Numbered from the stretch's first letter, positions 1-6,033 are shown. The stretch: 8,108 bases of DNA from Firmicutes bacterium UBA4881 (GCA_002399235.1 DHDH01000050.1:3254-11361); one strand, 5' to 3'. Notes: a model not told the origin generated them from the sequence alone. Numbers and translations: made by a program.

Positions 1-1179
1 GGAAGTAGTTTGTTTGGAATTTAATAGCTTGGGAGTAGACTTTTCGATTAAATATGCTCCTAAGGGTGCAGTTAATAGAATACTTAAAACAGCAACAGAC
101 AAGATAATATCTCCATTTGTGACTCCGTAGGTTAGGGGTAAAGCCCCCATAGCAGCTTGGACTGTAGCTTTAGGTATATATGCTAAAGCGCAAAAGAGCT
201 TTTCTTTCGGATTTAAATGAGAGTTAGATAAAGCTAAGAAGACTCCCAAACTTCTCCCTATAAGCCCTATAGCGATAGTTAAAACTCCCCAAATTCCTGT
301 TTTAAGGGCAGTTATTAATGGTAGTTCTGCACCAACTAAAAAGAATAGAAGTATGCTGGCTAAAACCCATATTCTATCTAACTTATAAGTTAAGTTATCA
401 GCTCTTAAGGGATTTTTTAATTGGATAATAAAACCTATAATCATTATAGAAAGTAGAGAAGCAAAGGGAACTATTTGCGCTAGTTCTGTCAAGAGAAAGG
501 CTATTCCTAAGAGAATTATTAGCTTTTCTGTGGAACGTAGTTTTTTTAAGCTAGAGGCAAAGAGCTTATCTATGATATAGCCTATTCCTAAGCCAATTAA
601 AACTCCTAACCCTAGGTTACTAAGTAAAGAGAGAGAACTCTTAGCCAAGTTAATCTGGTTACCTAAATAGATATTGAGAATAATTGAGAAGGTTGTAATA
701 GCAAAAACATCATCAACACTTGCTCCCGCTAGTATTAGTGTAGGTATTCCCTTATCGCAAACGAAGCCATTTTCTTGTAATTTAACCATAGCTGGTACAA
801 CAACAGCGGGAGAAACTGCTGCGAGGATAAAACCTAAGAGTCCAGCTTCAATAGGAGAGATTGGTAGCAAATATGGTCCAATTAAAGTTATTGTTAAGCC
901 TTCGAATATGCAGGGAATAAAACTCATCAATAGAGCGTTTAATCCAGCTTTTTTTAATAGCTTTTTGTCTAACCCTAACCCAGCACGAAGTAAAATTACA
1001 ATAAGAGCCATAAGTCGTAAATCTTTGCTTAAAGAAAGAAAAGTAGTGCTCACAAGATTGGTTTGTCGCAGAATAATTCCGGCTAACATCATACCTATTA
1101 ACCCCGGGAAACCAAGTAATGTTGCTAGATGTTTAGCTGCTAACCCTAACAAAAGTACTAGGGCTAAATCTTTTAACAT
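1..1179 (-). CDS. Cation:proton antiporter, CPA2 family, NHA2/SLC9B-like (3' end cut by window edge)
   Basis: The frame is open from an ATG at 1179 down to base 1: 393 codons with no stop, so the C-terminus lies just outside the window. The start follows a good Shine-Dalgarno (AGGGAGAG, 1186-1193). The protein is hydrophobic throughout, with about a dozen membrane segments and no visible cytosolic RCK/TrkA domain. Family signatures are SPAVVVPAM (residues 123-131), GASVDDVFAI (152-161) and IPKATVQAA (335-343). The paired aspartates D156-D157 match the ion-binding DD motif of electrogenic-type CPA antiporters, and the SPAVVVP, DKGIPTL and PKATVQ stretches are those I know from the NHA2/SLC9B branch. 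The expected role is exchange of Na+ (or another cation) for H+ across the cytoplasmic membrane. A fluoride riboswitch lies upstream, so the likely physiological role is coping with fluoride or the ion and pH imbalance it causes. Substrate specificity is inferred from family only. The visible tail is hydrophilic, so little is missing. Confidence 0.93.
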   Translation of the reverse strand, partial: MLKDLALVLLLGLAAKHLATLLGFPGLIGMMLAGIILRQTNLVSTTFLSLSKDLRLMALIVILLRAGLGLDKKLLKKAGLNALLMSFIPCIFEGLTITLIGPYLLPISPIEAGLLGFILAAVSPAVVVPAMVKLQENGFVCDKGIPTLILAGASVDDVFAITTFSIILNIYLGNQINLAKSSLSLLSNLGLGVLIGLGIGYIIDKLFASSLKKLRSTEKLIILLGIAFLLTELAQIVPFASLLSIMIIGFIIQLKNPLRADNLTYKLDRIWVLASILLFFLVGAELPLITALKTGIWGVLTIAIGLIGRSLGVFLALSNSHLNPKEKLFCALAYIPKATVQAAMGALPLTYGVTNGDIILSVAVLSILLTAPLGAYLIEKSTPKLLNSKQTTS

Positions 1180-1202
1180 ATATATCTCTCCCTGTAATAA
1201 CT

Positions 1203-1241
1203 AAAATGGCTTCTGCCTAGTTATTCTAGGCAGAAGCCATT
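1203..1241 (-). terminator. Riboswitch expression platform: hairpin competing with the aptamer
   Basis: Two perfect 16-base arms (1226-1241 and 1205-1220) flank a 5-base loop (1221-1225). On the minus strand the hairpin is followed by TTTTAGTTATT, an imperfect U-rich tail, then the antiporter Shine-Dalgarno. The first arm contains the aptamer's GCTTC pseudoknot strand (1237-1233), so hairpin and folded aptamer cannot coexist. This suggests an ON switch: without fluoride the hairpin forms and stops transcription, and with fluoride the aptamer holds the strand and the antiporter is expressed. The U-tract is weak, so termination efficiency is uncertain. The Shine-Dalgarno itself is not inside the stem, which argues against simple translational masking. 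Confidence 0.75.
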
Positions 1242-1285
1242 AGCTTAACGCGGTTTGGGTTACCCCTGGTGAGCTTCATCACCAT
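1226..1285 (-). ncRNA. Fluoride riboswitch aptamer (crcB motif)
   Basis: On the minus strand the leader reads GGTGATGAAGCTCACC (1283-1268), then a small hairpin, AAACCGC (1256-1250), and GCTAATGGCTTCTGCC (1244-1229). This is the order of conserved blocks in the fluoride aptamer: a GRYGATG-type P1 hairpin, an AAAC(C/T)GC strand, then a (C)T(A/G)ATGGC block. The P1 loop GAAGC (1277-1273) can pair with GCTTC (1237-1233) to form the pseudoknot. As I recall the Thermotoga petrophila aptamer, the equivalent pair is GAGGC/GCCTC, so both strands changed together. Between P1 and AAACC there is an extra GGG-GTAA-CCC mini-hairpin (1266-1257). The motif was recognised by eye. The antiporter downstream is one of the gene classes known to be controlled by this riboswitch. 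Confidence 0.85.
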
Positions 1286-1292
1286 AGATAAA

Positions 1293-1321
1293 AGTTTATT
1301 TTAATTTTGTTTGAGTGTCAA
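1293..1321 (-). promoter_or_regulatory. Sigma-A-type promoter of the fluoride riboswitch/antiporter gene
   Basis: The minus strand carries a perfect -35 TTGACA (1321-1316), a 17-bp spacer and a -10 TAAACT (1298-1293, 4 of 6 matches to TATAAT). The predicted start of transcription is near 1286, just before the first base of the aptamer. This is the spacing expected for a riboswitch leader. Confidence 0.7.
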
Positions 1322-1548
1322 TACTTAAAGTAAGGTACTTGTAGTTATTCTATGATAATGTCATGTTGGATCAGGAAAATGTTACCTATAAAAGAAGAGT
1401 TTTTTGTGGGATAACTGATTACAAAAATAACATTTCAAGGCCTACTTTTTTTATAGGGAGTGGGTTTATTTACTTTTAAGGTAAAATTAGTTTAGTCTCT
1501 TTTGTTTTTGATTCCATAAATAGGGCAATGATCTTAGTCCAGCAAGAT
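1322..1548. other. Intergenic stretch, no gene recognised
   Basis: This lies between the divergent antiporter promoter and the hydrolase gene. I found no credible ORF with a ribosome-binding site. A 9-base inverted repeat, CCTATAAAA (1385-1393) with TTTTATAGG (1449-1457), is separated by 55 bases and may be chance in such AT-rich DNA. A poor promoter candidate for the hydrolase, TTGGAT (1366-1371), 17 bp, TAAAAG (1389-1394), is present but not convincing. Confidence 0.5.
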
Positions 1549-1573
1549 ATTATAATGTTATTAACATTATAAT
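1549..1573. promoter_or_regulatory. 25-bp perfect palindrome upstream of the LysM-SleB gene (candidate operator)
   Basis: Arms ATTATAATGTTA (1549-1560) and TAACATTATAAT (1562-1573) are exact reverse complements around one central base. The left arm contains a perfect TATAAT (1551-1556) that could be a -10 box, but no good -35 lies 16-18 bp upstream (1528-1533 is ATGATC). The centre is about 46 bp before the ATG. The symmetry and promoter-proximal position fit a dimeric repressor site. A weak AT-rich RNA hairpin is an alternative, with no U-tract to make it a terminator. Confidence 0.5.
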
Positions 1574-1606
1574 TGGCCTAAAACATTTGACGAGGAGAGC
1601 TAGGTT

Positions 1607-2326
1607 ATGCAGAAGCAAAACAATAAAAAACTAAGGATGTTTTTTAATACTATCCTTATGTGTTTAGTGTTATCACTATCTGTATCAGCTGGTTCCTTAA
1701 TTAATTCAGAAGATATGTTTTTATTAATAACTACACAGATTCTCCGCAGGATTCGTCCAGATACAGATGTTTCCAAAATTGTGCCCCCAACAAAGACTAC
1801 AACGACAACGTCTCCTACAGATACTAAAACAAGGTATAAGGAACACACTGTAAAAGCTGGAGATACCCTTTGGCAGCTGGCCGAAGACTCGATTACGACA
1901 GTTAAGTTTCTCAAATCAATAAATAAATTACCATCAGAAGAGATACATGTAGGTCAAACACTAAAAGTTCCCTATTTTAATGAGGAACTACTAGCAAGAC
2001 TTGTTCATTCAGAAGCCGGGGGAGAACCTTATTTAGGACAAGTTGCAGTAGCTGCAGTGGTTATTAATCGTATTAAAGATCCTAACTTTCCGGATACTTT
2101 AGAAGATGTAATTTACGAAAAAAGTGCTTTTGAAGTAGTTGCTAACGAGCGAATTAAATTACCTGCAAGCGATTCAGCTACAAAAGCTGTTAAAGAAGCT
2201 CTAAAGGGTTCAGATCCTAGCCAAGGTTCGGTTTATTTTTATAATCCTAATAAAATTAAAGGCTGGAATTGGGTTTACTCGAGAACTAAAGTTCTAAGAA
2301 TAGGTAACCATGTCTTTGCCAGTTAG
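1607..2326 (+). CDS. Secreted LysM-domain, SleB-type cell wall hydrolase (spore cortex-lytic enzyme family)
   Basis: 239 residues starting at ATG 1607 after GAGGAG (1592-1597). Residues 1-28 form a signal peptide: basic start, hydrophobic core, then VSAGS. A Thr/Ser/Pro-rich linker (about 60-75) leads into one LysM domain at 77-121 (HTVKAGDTLWQLA ... VGQTLKVP), which binds peptidoglycan glycan strands. Residues 125-239 are the SleB/CwlJ-type Hydrolase_2 domain. It has the HSEAGGEP motif, where Glu136 is the expected catalytic glutamate, followed by GQVAVAAVVINRI and the C-terminal FYNPNK and GNHVFAS. SleB is a lytic transglycosylase acting on spore cortex peptidoglycan during germination. B. 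subtilis SleB has a different N-terminal peptidoglycan-binding domain, so this LysM form could equally act on vegetative wall. It is a single-gene unit: a palindrome lies upstream and a strong terminator downstream, convergent with the next gene. Confidence 0.93.
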   Translation: MQKQNNKKLRMFFNTILMCLVLSLSVSAGSLINSEDMFLLITTQILRRIRPDTDVSKIVPPTKTTTTTSPTDTKTRYKEHTVKAGDTLWQLAEDSITTVKFLKSINKLPSEEIHVGQTLKVPYFNEELLARLVHSEAGGEPYLGQVAVAAVVINRIKDPNFPDTLEDVIYEKSAFEVVANERIKLPASDSATKAVKEALKGSDPSQGSVYFYNPNKIKGWNWVYSRTKVLRIGNHVFAS

Positions 2327-2374
2327 ACCTATTTTAAATTCTTTTCTTATAGCCCAGGTATAAATGATTCTATA

Positions 2375-2413
2375 AAAGATTAGAGCTAGAGAAAAACTCT
2401 AGCTCTAATCTTT
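2375..2413. terminator. Bidirectional intrinsic terminator between convergent genes
   Basis: A perfect 17-bp stem (2375-2391 with 2397-2413) carries a 5-A loop. On the plus strand it runs into TTTATTTT, ending the LysM-SleB transcript. On the minus strand the stem ends in CTTTTATAG, serving the gene at 2412-3470. The stem reaches into the stop codon of that minus-strand gene. Confidence 0.88.
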
Positions 2414-3470
2414 ATTTTGCTTCGTTTTCTAAAAGCTCATGTAAAGTTAATAAATACATTCCAGACTCTCCTGCATGCCAAGGCCAATTATAGTTAGATT
2501 CACCGTAAGTCATTTCGATAGATTCAATATAGGTAATAACTTTTTCCCAATCGCCGACTTTAGCGGCAGCATACACCATTAGAGTATCAGGGAAAGAGTT
2601 GCCATGATTAAGGCGAGTCCATTTAGGGTAACGTTGGTTAAAATCATGCCAAATAATTGTGTCCTGTTCAGGAGTTGTTAAATCGTAGATTATGGCTATT
2701 AACTGTGCCATCATATCTGGGTAGAAAGTGGCTGTGTTTGAAGTAAAAAGTTTACCAACTTCATCTTTAGCATATGCAAAACTCTGGCCATTCCACATTT
2801 TCTGTAAACTTTCTTTGCAGATAGAAGCATCGTTTCTAATTTTTTCAGCTTCTTCTGGTTTTTGGTAAACCTGCTCTAAGATATAGGCCCAATTTTCTAG
2901 GCCATAAAGTACCTCGGCGTTATCCATCAAGTATTTAATCCGATAATTTTGTTTAGCATAGGTAAGCTTGTCACGAGAATCCATTGTACCGTAGATTGCT
3001 TTGACAATTAATCTGAGATCGTTTTCTATGGCCTGCATAAACTCTAAATCTTTATTAGTATCATAATAATGACGCATTAAGGTTATGAAGGTAGCAGCAT
3101 AAGAATCGGAGGAATCATAATCATCTGTTGACACTACTTCATCTGGCCAGCGAAATCTATAATCATAGATAGAGCCAGTGACGCCAAGTTTATCGGGTTT
3201 ATTGAGATGAGCAATATACCATTTAGCCCAATTCATAATAATTGCTTGATTATCTTGATTAGCAGCCATACCTAAAAGAGCCACATTATTAAAGTAAGGA
3301 TTAATTATAACTCCTAAAGGTGTATTGGTTATAAAGCCTGGGTCATGTTGTAGTGACTTTACATATTCTTCTTGTTTACGGATAACTTCAGGCCATGACA
3401 AAGAGGAAGCAGAAATTACCGGAGAAAATAACACCGACATAGTAATAAACAACAAAATCCACCGAAACAT
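2412..3470 (-). CDS. Secreted protein of unknown function, possible alpha/alpha-barrel (six-hairpin glycosidase-like) fold
   Basis: 352 residues from the ATG at 3470, chosen over an in-frame ATG at 3542. It has a GGGGGG Shine-Dalgarno (3482-3477) six bases upstream, and starting here puts a textbook signal peptide at residues 1-22 (MFRWILLFITMSVLFSPVIS). The mature part is helical and rich in Trp, Tyr and Asp. Notable stretches are DDYDSSDSYAATF (116-128), YLMDNAEVLYGLENW (180-194), NHGNSFPDTLMVYAAA (288-303) and WPWHAGESGMYLLTL (329-343). Repeated helical pairs with an acidic DSSD cluster and a late WxWHAGESG are reminiscent of the six-hairpin glycosidase superfamily, so an extracellular carbohydrate-active role is possible. 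That is inference from pattern, and I cannot assign a GH family or a catalytic pair. It is divergent from a broken sugar-binding-protein gene and convergent with the hydrolase. Confidence 0.85.
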   Translation of the reverse strand: MFRWILLFITMSVLFSPVISASSLSWPEVIRKQEEYVKSLQHDPGFITNTPLGVIINPYFNNVALLGMAANQDNQAIIMNWAKWYIAHLNKPDKLGVTGSIYDYRFRWPDEVVSTDDYDSSDSYAATFITLMRHYYDTNKDLEFMQAIENDLRLIVKAIYGTMDSRDKLTYAKQNYRIKYLMDNAEVLYGLENWAYILEQVYQKPEEAEKIRNDASICKESLQKMWNGQSFAYAKDEVGKLFTSNTATFYPDMMAQLIAIIYDLTTPEQDTIIWHDFNQRYPKWTRLNHGNSFPDTLMVYAAAKVGDWEKVITYIESIEMTYGESNYNWPWHAGESGMYLLTLHELLENEAK

Positions 3471-3495
3471 TTTTATCCCCCCATGAAAACTACTT

Positions 3496-3523
3496 ATATT
3501 AGAGTTTTTGATAGTTGACCCAA
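3496..3523 (-). promoter_or_regulatory. Possible promoter of the secreted protein gene
   Basis: Minus strand TTGGGT (3523-3518), a 16-bp spacer and TAATAT (3501-3496), 26 bases before the chosen ATG at 3470. The -35 has 4 of 6 and the -10 has 4 of 6 consensus bases, so this is weak support. It does suit the later start, because the upstream in-frame ATG at 3542 would lie outside the transcript. The rest of the gap to 3755 shows no clear promoter for the plus-strand gene. Confidence 0.3.
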
Positions 3524-3755
3524 CTCCTTCAAGAAAATACATGTTTAAAACTAAGTCATTTTTATAACTTTCACCTTGGGACTATTGTTAAATATATAGC
3601 TACTATTTTCTAATGTGTGTATTAAAGTTACCTAGCATAAAAGCAAATTGCAACTTTGTAATAGGAATACAAAATTAGAAAGGACAATTGCTTAGAAAAA
3701 AGAACAGCTAAAAGGTATAGACGTTTAACTTAGAAGAAAAAGGAAAGGGGTTATA

Positions 3756-5104
3756 ATGAGTAGTTGGAAAAAGTTTCTTCTTTCGTGGAGCGTCGTTATA
3801 ATTTTAGTAGCAAGCACTATGGCTGCTGAGAGGATCACTTTATGGACTTGGTATGGTACTGAGATGGGTGCAATTCTAAAAGACATGATTCAAAACGAGT
3901 TTAGTGCAAAAACTGGTATTGAAGTAGATATAGTGGTTTTACCAGCAGGAGACACTACAAACAAGTTAATTTTATCCTATATAGGTGGAGATGCTCCTGA
4001 TGTGGTCGAACTCTATTCCAACCAAGTTGTTGAATTGGGTGTTAGAGATGTTTTATTAAACCTTAACTCGTTTCCAGATATTACTAAAGTAACTGGCCAG
4101 ATGAATCCGATGCTTTTACCAACAATGACCTACAGAAAAAATCTCTATGGTATTCCTAGTCAAGTCAACTGGGCTTGGACTTATTACCGCACAGATATAT
4201 TAAATGAATTAGGACTTAGTGTTCCTTAAACTTGGGATGATCTAAGGAGTATTTCCCAGAAGCTTAAGGCCCGTACTATGGATACTTATTATGCTTATAA
4301 TGGTGTTAACCCTGAGGTAGGTAAATTATTACCATTTGTCTTCCAAAGAAACACTGATATTTATAATGAAGATGGTACAGCTTCTACCTTAGATTCTCCA
4401 GAATGTATAGCAGCATTTAAAGAACTTACTGATCTGCATATTAAATATAAGTTTCCTATCGAAGATCCTACCTACACAACTTTCGCAGATGGTCGTACAC
4501 CAATTCAAATAGCCCAAAATTGGTATTATCCAGGTTTTGAGCAAACATCACCCCAACTTAAGGGTAAATGGGATCTGGCTCTATTTCCCGGGAGTAAGCA
4601 AAAAGATGGCACGATAAATAGAATCAATACCGGTAAATCATTAGTTTGGTCTATTGTAAGCACTACCAAAAAGAAAGAGGCTGCTTGGAAGTTAATTCAG
4701 TATTTGAGTTCTGATGAGTTTACCCAAAGATTTGCTAACTCTGTTTATGATCGTTTAAAAGTAAGACTCTTTTATTCAAACAATAAATACCTGGTTAAAG
4801 CTCCTTTTCCCAAGAACAGGTTCCTGTAGCTAAGGAAGCCTTAGCTACCTGTAGAATGCAAACTGCTGTGGTTGGGGGCACCGTAGCTGATCGTTATATC
4901 GCTTTTGCTTTTAATAAAGTTGTTTTACAAAATGCTGATCCTGAAGAAGCTATAAAACAAGCAGCTAAGGAATCAACGATGGAAATTCAGAAAAAAATTA
5001 AAGAGTTTCTCGCTATATTAAGAACCTATAAGCTAACCTTCGGGGGAGACTTTAAGGCATCAATAAAGCACAGGGAGGCAATTTGTCTACCTGTGCTTTA
5101 TTAA
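3756..5104 (+). pseudogene. Broken extracellular solute-binding protein (family 1, UgpB-like sugar ABC transporter)
   Basis: The gene starts at ATG 3756 after AGGAAAGGGG, with a signal peptide (1-23) and the family-1 binding-protein opening ITLWTWYGTEMG. APDVVELYSN, YGIPSQVNWAWTYYRTDILNELGLSVP, KKKEAAWKLIQYLSS and ADRYIAFAFNKV follow. It is interrupted twice. The TAA at 4227-4229 falls where the family has Lys or Glu in the 'P-K-T-W-D-D-L' motif: the frame continues straight into TWDDLRSISQKL, so a single AAA-to-TAA change explains it. Near 4808-4811, TTTTCCCAAG seems to have lost one C: the frame then ends at 4829, while restoring a C gives APFPQEQVPVAKEAL and continues to the C-terminal KKIKEFL. 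The last frame then reads into the terminator, so the original stop near 5020 was probably lost too. Intact length would be about 420 residues, normal for the family. No permease or ATPase gene is adjacent. Confidence 0.9.
5062..5102. terminator. Intrinsic terminator after the broken sugar-binding-protein gene, probably bidirectional
   Basis: A 13-bp perfect stem, AATAAAGCACAGG (5062-5074) with CCTGTGCTTTATT (5090-5102), encloses a 15-base loop. The plus-strand 3' arm ends in a U-rich tail, and the minus-strand arm ends CTTTATTG, so it may also stop transcription of the gene at 5143-5499. It lies inside the final open frame of the pseudogene, which supports the view that the natural stop codon was upstream. 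Confidence 0.75.
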
Positions 5105-5142
5105 TAACTCGCATTCTAGTGCAACTAGTTAAAGGAGAGTTT

Positions 5143-5499
5143 TCAAGTTCCCAGTTCTTTATCCTTATCGACTAGGGTTTGAATGAGAGAGATAGCTTCT
5201 CCCAAACCAAAATAAGGTATGGCCTTAACAAAAGCTAACACCAAACCTTTTACAAAGGTATAAAAACTAACAAATAAGTTTACAGCATTAGTGCTAGCAA
5301 TAATAGCACTAATAAAACCAGTAATAAAAATAAAAACAGCTGCTGCTTTTAAGATAAAAGCGATTAGATTATTGTAATATAGAAGCGAACTTTTCTTTTT
5401 GGCAGTGGTATTTATCTTTTCATCTGCATAATAACTTTCTGTAGTTTCTGGCCTTTCGTCTTCTAGCGGTTCCAAGAGTCTTTCATAATTTTCAACCAT
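5143..5499 (-). CDS. Small membrane protein with two predicted helices, function unknown
   Basis: 118 residues from ATG 5499, with AAGGTGA (5511-5505) five bases upstream. Residues 1-40 are hydrophilic and strongly acidic (ERLLEPLEDERPETTE), followed by a basic AKKK cluster. Two hydrophobic stretches follow: about 44-69 (LIAFILKAAAVFIFITGFI...) and about 73-94 (VNLFVSFYTFVKGLVLAF). The segment ends with PYFGLGEAISLIQTLV and a charged tail. The basic patch before helix 1 suggests a cytoplasmic N-terminus and a hairpin topology, with helix 2 followed by an amphipathic segment. I recognise no family. It resembles the small membrane proteins common in clostridia, where the long acidic N-terminus could bind a partner. 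It is a single-gene unit that faces the pseudogene's terminator. Confidence 0.78.
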   Translation of the reverse strand: MVENYERLLEPLEDERPETTESYYADEKINTTAKKKSSLLYYNNLIAFILKAAAVFIFITGFISAIIASTNAVNLFVSFYTFVKGLVLAFVKAIPYFGLGEAISLIQTLVDKDKELGT

Positions 5500-5866
5500 T
5501 TAGATCACCTTCCACCTTAAGGTTTGATTCCTTGCTATAAGGAAATATTATGAGAGAACACGCTACAAGTAGAGCAAGTTTGGTTAAAGTAAATAAATTA
5601 TGCTACTATTAGAGTGAAAAATATCAACATAATTCTGATAATACCATTCAACAAAGTAGTGAAGATACCTTTGCGATTTGATAACTTATTGCTACAAATA
5701 TAATTAATTAAGGAAAATGACTAAGCAGTTTTTAGTAAGGATGATTTATTGAAGCGAATTAATTGCTACTAGGAGAAAGTCGTTTTAAGAAGAAATAAAC
5801 TGTACTTATTGTCATAAATTCCTCTATTGCAATACTAGCTTAGCTTTATATAGTGGTTAAGGTTGT
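5500..5866. other. Gene-poor AT-rich stretch with no recognised gene
   Basis: It holds the leader of the minus-strand membrane protein, including a 6-bp inverted repeat TTCCTT/AAGGAA (5528-5533, 5539-5544) and a second GGTGG before its Shine-Dalgarno. On the plus strand there is a promoter-like TTGATA (5678-5683), 15 bp, TATAAT (5699-5704), whose spacing is too short to trust. It is followed by an 11-codon ORF at about 5717 with weak RBS AAGGA. A start-less open stretch from about 5788 would encode a Cys-containing fragment (INCTYCHKFLYCN) and may be a gene remnant or chance. Nothing here can be called a gene. Confidence 0.5.
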
Positions 5867-5895
5867 TTGACATCGCTGCTTATTCAATATATAAT
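5867..5895 (+). promoter_or_regulatory. Perfect-consensus sigma-A promoter
   Basis: TTGACA (5867-5872), a 17-bp spacer and TATAAT (5890-5895): all twelve hexamer bases and the optimal spacing match. It is the best promoter in the window. Predicted transcription start is near 5902. It points at the structured leader and small ORF downstream, where no large gene exists, so it drives either a non-coding RNA, the 43-aa ORF, or both. Confidence 0.85.
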
Positions 5896-5901
5896 TCATT
5901 T

Positions 5902-6029
5902 GGTAAATTGATGCTTCAAAAATTATGGGCACAATTTACTAGATCTTTTTTGGGATCAAAGTTTAGAAAAGTCTAGTCCAACTAACTATAAATAGAGATT
6001 ACTGACGTAGTAGAAACTGCGTCTTTTTT
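5902..6029 (+). ncRNA. Candidate short RNA or attenuator leader upstream of the 43-aa ORF
   Basis: From the predicted start near 5902 to the terminator U-run at 6029 is about 128 nt with no plausible ORF. The 5' end folds into a hairpin: GTAAATTG (5903-5910) pairs exactly with CAATTTAC (5932-5939), extended outward by G.T and T-A pairs. After a bulged A, TGCTT (5912-5916) pairs with GGGCA (5927-5931) using two G.T pairs. A short ACTAGA/TCTAGT pairing (5938-5943, 5972-5977) would compete with its base. An intrinsic terminator closes the region. This is the architecture of a small RNA or of a riboswitch/attenuator leader for 6114-6245. I do not recognise it as 6S, T-box, preQ1, c-di-GMP or another known class. 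No transcription evidence is available here. Confidence 0.45.
6004..6029 (+). terminator. Small intrinsic terminator or attenuator
   Basis: Stem GACGTAG (6004-6010) with CTGCGTC (6017-6023), 7 bp including one G.T, loop TAGAAA, followed by six T. The stem is short but the U-tract is clean. It sits about 100 nt after a consensus promoter and about 85 nt before the 43-aa ORF, so it could end a small RNA or attenuate expression of the ORF. Confidence 0.65.
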
Positions 6030-6033
6030 ACTT

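Noticed and set aside
674..1204. Plus-strand open frame of 176 codons
   Set aside because: It lies opposite the antiporter, has no RBS and low-complexity content. The minus-strand frame carries all the family motifs.
1600..1914. Minus-strand open frame of 104 codons
   Set aside because: It is antisense to the LysM-SleB gene; its Val-rich run mirrors the Thr-rich linker codons of the real gene.
3471..3542. Upstream ATG (3542) as the start of the secreted protein
   Set aside because: It adds 24 polar residues before a perfect signal peptide and lacks a Shine-Dalgarno. The ATG at 3470 has GGGGGG at the right distance.
5717..5752. 11-codon ORF with RBS-like AAGGA
   Set aside because: It is too short, with a 15-bp-spaced promoter candidate and no further support.
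5788..5860. Cys-containing stretch (INCTYCHKFLYCN) resembling a zinc finger of the Com type
   Set aside because: It has no start codon, is preceded by an in-frame TAA and is too short; the similarity is probably chance.
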